DNA from: Neocallimastix lanati (nom. inval.)
Taxonomy: Eukaryota; Neocallimastigomycota; Neocallimastigomycetes; Neocallimastigales; Neocallimastigaceae
DNA: 64,000 nucleotides
Assembly (NCBI GenBank): GCA_016946835.1
Contig: JACVTC010000029.1
Span: 570,001 to 634,000 of the forward strand
Direction: 5' to 3'
This document shows positions 59,816-64,000 of this stretch, in pieces. Position numbers and translations under genes: made by a program. Below the pieces are notes generated by a model. The model was not told the DNA's origin and did no database searches. It saw only the letters and a program-made list of their open reading frames with translations. Positions within the stretch are counted from its first letter, which is position 1, and every line of letters begins with the position of its first letter.

Positions 59816-60270
59816 CAATGCTTAACATCTAAATATAAATGGGAATCATATATATATTTAAATATAAAAAAGAAGTAGAAGATTTAAATGCTATTAAAAA
59901 TATGATCGTTAATACCAGAAAATCTATGAATAGATTTGGAGGTATTTTATAACCAATAAATACATTTACCAATAAAAGATTTTTTGAAAAAGATTTTTTT
60001 TTTATGAAATTAATTCATTTATCCGATGAATCTTCGCAATGGTGTTTTAATATTATTGAAAATAAGAAGTTACGTTTATCCTTCGCAATTTATTATTATT
60101 TAAAATATATTACTTTGAATTAACAAATAAATGACAAATGCGTTGTAGATTTTGAAAAGTATTATATTTATTTTATAAAAATAATAATTAATTTAATGGA
60201 GATATTCTAGTAATACATGATGACAAATACAGCATTTTACTAAATGAATTAAATTTTATTATTTATAATT

Positions 60271-60311
<41 letters not shown>

Positions 60312-60485
60312 ATAATAATAATAAAAAACACACATTATTTAAATACAGTTATATACAATACTCTTGATATAATCAATATTTATATAAAATAAAAAAAAAA
60401 TTATATTAGTATAAATGTAATAATCAACAATAAACCAATATTATATATTATAAATTGTTATAGTTTTGTAATTTTTTTTTATTTA
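59816..60485 (+). other. Unrecognised coding-like fragment and leader of BAR unit b
   Basis: 59990-60240 has broken frames such as MKLIHLSDESSQWCFNIIEN and LRLSFAIYYYLKYITLN that I cannot assign. A ~35-base A tract (60275-60309) follows. From ~60395 the sequence matches the leader of unit c (TTAGTATAAAT.TAATAATCA). The left LTR of this unit is not visible. Confidence 0.4.
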
Positions 60486-60489
60486 TTTT

Positions 60490-60731
60490 CTACTTGCTTT
60501 AATCAAGCTTTTAAAGAACAAGTTAACGCTCAGTTTTACTTTTTCTAACCAGTTAAAACTGTTGATCCAAAGGTTGATACAACTATTGATATACTTAATA
60601 GATTGAAGAAATATATCAAACAACCAAAGACAATATTAAAAAGATGATTAATTGTATGAAAACTACTATGAACGAACAAAAGCGATTTGCCTTTGTATCT
60701 AAAGATGCAAAATCAAAAGGAGATAAAGTTG

Positions 60732-60768
<37 letters not shown>

Positions 60769-61159
60769 ATAAATCTTGTTAGTTATTCTTTAAGTTCAAG
60801 TTCTAAAGATATTAATTATTTATACTTACCTGTTATGGAAAACTTCCATGAATGGCTAAAAACTTTCTTAGATAAAACTATTCGTGATGCCGAAGATTCT
60901 GTTTACAATTATAATAATGTTCGTACTGAAATTAATGGCATTCAAGAATGTAGACGTGCTACCTCAATATTAAGGGAACATGAACAATTATAAAATAAAG
61001 GATAAATATGAATTATTATGTGAAGAAGCTAATAAAAATATTGAATTATTAGAAGCTAAGGCTGATATACCAAATTACCTTCAATCTATGTATGATTCTA
61101 TGAATATTTTCCATCATCAAACAATAAATTATTTCCCAGAAAGTGATTCATATAAATAA
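60490..61159 (+). pseudogene. BAR-domain gene copy (b), decayed, upstream of a 3' LTR
   Basis: Frames give NQAFKEQVNAQFYFF, VKTVDPKVDTTIDILNRLKK, INCMKTTMNEQKRFAFVSKD and then a 27-base poly-A insertion (~60736-60763). The frame resumes with SLSSSSKDINYLYLPVMENF, HEWLKTFLDKTIRDAEDSVY, IQECRRATSILREHEQ, YELLCEEANKNIELLEAKAD, IPNYLQSMYDSMNIFHHQT and ends SDSYK-stop. A ~66-bp deletion relative to copy c removes the AQAKQRLSTE part. No intron is seen, consistent with an RNA-derived copy. The 3' untranslated part (61160-61465) matches that of copy c and leads into a polypurine tract and an LTR. Confidence 0.7.
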
Positions 61160-61465
61160 AAAATAATAATAATAATAAAATAAGATAAAAAGACATAATA
61201 ATAATTTAAGTAAAGAAAGATTAATAAATAATAGTAATAATAAAAAAAAATAACTCCAATCCAATTTGAAAGTAAGGAGAAACGTTAGAATTTAAAGTAT
61301 ATAAAAAATTTCTTAAGTTTACAAATAAAAATAAAAATAATTCTTTTCATATACTTAATAATATGTTAGTTGTATTATTATTAAAAATATTATTTTATAT
61401 AGTAATACATTTGCAATATTTCTCTTCAACTCAAACTTTCACCCAAAGTTAGATTTGAGGGGGAA

Positions 61466-61678
61466 TGTTAGAAACAAAAATAATAAGATTTATAGTTATA
61501 TTATTTAAAGGAGTAATGTTATATAAATTAATATATTAGTGTAAGATATGTGACCAATAGTAACAAAAAGCCACATATTACGTTTACTATAAATACCATA
61601 AAAAAGTATAAAATTATGTAGTGAGACTATTCTTTATTCTAATATAATAATAAAAAAAAGAGTTTCCTTCTTTTAACA
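61466..61678 (+). mobile_element. Shared LTR between BAR units b and c
   Basis: 213 bp, TGTTAGAAACAAAAAT to CTTCTTTTAACA. It is preceded by the purine tract GAGGGGGAA (a 3' LTR mark) and followed by GATTAAGAGTCTCAATC and TCACCAGATTGAGC (a 5' LTR mark). One LTR serving both sides indicates a tandem, LTR-recombined array. Confidence 0.85.
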
Positions 61679-62045
61679 GATTAAGAGTCTCAATCTCACC
61701 AGATTGAGCAAGTAATAAAAAATGATAGGGATAAATATTCAGATAAGTTAATTTTATTATTTTATAAATTAAAAGATAAAAGATAATTATAATAATTAAA
61801 ATGTAAAAACATATAAAAACATATTGAAAATTGAGAACATTTTAAAAAAAAAAAAAAAAAAAAAATAAATAAAAAATGAAAAAAAAATTATATATTAGTA
61901 TAAATATAATAATCAACTATAAACCAATATTATAAATTATATATTGTTATTGTTTTGTAAATTATTTTATTTAGTTTCGGGTAAATTTAAAAAGATTATA
62001 ATAAATAATCTGACAAAACTAGGCAAACAAAAAATATAATTAAAA
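61679..62045 (+). other. Primer site and leader of BAR unit c
   Basis: Primer site 61679-61711 complementary to ...TGAGACTCTTAATC, then an A/T leader with a poly-A tract and TTAGTATAAATATAATAATC, shared with unit b, up to the BAR start codon. Confidence 0.6.
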
Positions 62046-62800
62046 ATGGTTGAATCTAATAATCATTTTTCGTTTAGCTCGCTTTAATCAAGCTTTTAAA
62101 GAACAGGTTAACGCCTAATTTGGCTTTTTCTAACCGGTTAAAATTGTTGATCCAAAGGTTGATACAGCTATTGATATACTTAATAGACTAAAAAATATAT
62201 ATCAAACAAACCGAAGACAATGTAAAAAAGATGATTAATTGTATGAAGACTACTATGAATATACAAAAGCAATATGCCTTTGTATCTAAAGTTGCAAAAT
62301 TAAAAGGAGATGAAGTTGTTAGTGATTCTTTAAGTTCAAGTTTTAAGGATATTGAATGCTTATACTTACCAGCTCTGGAAAACTTCCATGAATTGTTAAA
62401 AAAAAAAAAAAAAAAAAAAAACTTTCTTAGATAAGGCTATTTGTGATGATGAAGATTCTGTTTACAACTATTATAATGTTCGCACTGAAATGGATATTAC
62501 CACTCAAATGATTGCTCAAGCAAAACAAAGATTAAGTACTGAAATATTAATAGTAGTCAAAAATATAGACGTATTACATCAATATTAAGGGAACATGAAC
62601 AATCCTATAAAATAAAGAAGGATAAATATGAATTATTATGTGAAGAAATTATTTAAAAGATTGAATAATTAGAAGCTAAGCATAAGGCTGATATATCAAA
62701 TTACCTTTAATCTTTGCATGATTCTATGAATATTTTCTATCATCAAACAGTAAAATATTTCACAGAAAGTGATTCATATATATATAAATATAAAAAAAAA
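62046..62800 (+). pseudogene. BAR-domain gene copy (c) inside a complete LTR unit
   Basis: ATG at 62046 (MVESNNHFSF), then a frameshift into RFNQAFKEQVNA, VKIVDPKVDTAIDILNRLKN, MINCMKTTMNIQKQYAFVSK, VAKLKGDEVVSDSLSSSFKD and LPALENFHELLK. A 22-base poly-A insertion (~62399-62420) follows, then FLDKAICDDEDSVYNYYNV, MDITTQMIAQAKQRLSTE, LREHEQSYKIKKDKYELLCE and FYHQTVKYFTESDSYIY. Expected length is ~240 residues, a single BAR domain. It has no intron. It lies between a 5' LTR plus primer site and a polypurine tract plus 3' LTR, with no gag or pol. The ORF is now broken by frameshifts and in-frame stops. Confidence 0.75.
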
Positions 62801-63111
62801 ATAATAAAAATAAAAATTAAATAATAAAATAAGATAAAAAAGTATAATAATAAATTAAGCAAGGAAAGATTAATGGATAATATTAATAATAAAAAAATAA
62901 ACTCCAATCCAATTTGAAAGTAAGAGGAAACGTTAGTATTTAAAATATATAAAATTAATTTCTTAAGTTTATAAATAAAAATAAAACAATTCTTTTCATA
63001 TACTTAATATGTTAGTTGTATTATTATTAAAAATATTATTTTATATAGTAATACATTTGCAATATTTCTCTTCAACTCTAACTTTCACCCAATGTTAGAT
63101 TTGAGGAGGAA
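62801..63111 (+). other. 3' part and polypurine tract of unit c
   Basis: Matches the corresponding region of unit b (CTCCAATCCAATTTGAAAGT, TTAGTTGTATTATTATTAAA, CTTCAACTC.AACTTTCACC) and ends GATTTGAGGAGGAA at the LTR. Confidence 0.75.
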
Positions 63112-63325
63112 TGTTGGAAACAAAAATATAAAGATTTATAGTTATATTAATTAAAGGAGTAATGTTACATGAATTAATATATTAGTGCAAGATATGTGAA
63201 CAATAGTAACAATAAGTTACATATTATGTTTACTATAAATACCATAAAAAAGGTATAAAATTATGTAGTGAGACTATTCTTTATTCTAATATAATAATAA
63301 AAAAAAGAGTTTCCTTCTTTTAACA
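63112..63325 (+). mobile_element. 3' LTR of BAR unit c
   Basis: 214 bp, TGTTGGAAACAAAAAT to CTTCTTTTAACA, differing from the LTR at 61466 at about 15 positions by eye. Not followed by a primer site, so it is the outer end of the array. Confidence 0.85.
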
Positions 63326-63518
63326 GAAACATACATAAGGTTCCTGGTTCTACCCGCCCTATGACCATGTTTCAGGTTTTTGTTCAAAGAGGTCTTTACG
63401 GAATATGACGGTTAGGGTTACAGGAAAGCATGTTTCTTTTATAAATTCGAATAGATACTAAACAAATTAAGAGGGTAGGGTAAATGATTTAATGTGTCTA
63501 TATATATGTATTATACAA
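63326..63518. other. Unassigned spacer of higher G+C
   Basis: Contains GGTTCTACCCGCCCTATGAC and GAATATGACGGTTAGGGTTA; no ORF or family match seen. Confidence 0.35.
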
Positions 63519-63817
63519 AATTGCAATCTTTCCTACAATTATGCAGTTACCAGAGAGTTAATATAAAAACACTATGGGTTAGGTTATACTAGTCTCAAAG
63601 AAGTACTAGGAGAATACTAGTAAAATTCTCAGCAATAATATACATATGTCAGAGCGCCAAAGCTGAAAACTCAGTAAGCTCTAGATAATTCTGACTTTAA
63701 AAAAGGAAGTTTGTGACTAACTCAATATTCTCACTGCTCCTGAGGGAGTGCTGAAACCAAGAGTGGTATACACCTGAAATAAAAAAAAAAAAAATAATAA
63801 TTGATTTAAATTATTTT
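63519..63817 (+). repeat. SINE-like interspersed repeat, copy 3
   Basis: Nearly identical to copy 2, same orientation, ending in an A14 tract and AATAATTGATTTAAATTA. The sequence past the A tract is shared by all copies, so the element does not end at the A tract. Confidence 0.85.
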
Positions 63818-64000
63818 GTTAAAATATATTTACTATATTTCATTTTATATTAACCAATCAATTAGTTTAATAAATAATATTCATGTATAAAATCTTTCTA
63901 AATGAATATGTTTTTCTTTAGTTCTATTTTTAAAAAAATATATTAATAAATAATAAAATATCTATAATATAAATAAATTAAACTATTATAAACATTAATG

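Noticed and set aside
62231-62434. 67-codon plus ORF as a small gene
   Set aside because: Middle of BAR copy c; its poly-Lys end is a poly-A insertion and the frame continues beyond it.

Overview
The window looks like nuclear DNA of an anaerobic gut fungus (Neocallimastigomycota-like). The evidence is extreme A+T richness, long poly-A/poly-T runs, short AT-rich spliceosomal introns (GTAAGT/GTAAAT/GTATGT...TAG), Asn-rich proteins, receptors with bacterial-type binding-protein ectodomains, and a giant Cys-repeat surface protein resembling the fungal cellulosome scaffoldin (ScaA-like). Species and these family names are inferred from sequence patterns; no search was run.

Layout. 1-5.4 kb is a graveyard: a Stealth-like phosphotransferase relic, copia gag and integrase relics in opposite orientations, a SINE-like repeat, and a chromovirus (Ty3/Gypsy) RT-RNase H-chromodomain relic followed by a 70-bp tandem repeat. 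7-13.8 kb holds two tandem minus-strand class C GPCR-like genes, each with two exons, and 15.7-17.0 kb a small four-exon membrane-protein gene. 18-25 kb contains a duplicated 0.85-kb repeat, a truncated LTR, a decayed GT92-like glycosyltransferase and a copia relic.

26.2-45.5 kb is dominated by one plus-strand gene with at least ten exons. All its introns are phase 1, and the last exon is 9.76 kb. It encodes at least 5,235 residues: about 270-residue paired-Cys modules, then short Cys repeats, then a C-terminal region ending in a GPI-signal-like hydrophobic tail. I read it as a secreted, surface-anchored scaffoldin-type protein. Its signal-peptide exon was not securely found.

47.0-53.7 kb carries a complete, apparently intact Ty1/copia element on the minus strand. 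It has LTRs, a primer site matching a 5' half tRNA-Lys(CUU), a leader array of near-palindromic repeats, and one 1,555-residue gag-pol ORF. It is bracketed by a ~171-bp direct duplication instead of a 5-bp target duplication.

54-64 kb is a nest of relics: a Ty3/Gypsy integrase piece, a CBM18 chitin-binding piece, LTRs, an inverted repeat, and SINE-like copies. It also holds three decayed copies of a BAR-domain gene. One sits inside a complete LTR-PBS-insert-PPT-LTR unit and a second lies just upstream sharing an LTR, which suggests retroelement capture of a host gene.

Functionally, the live genes point to surface sensing (GPCRs) and surface assembly (scaffoldin-like protein). Most other content is mobile-element debris.
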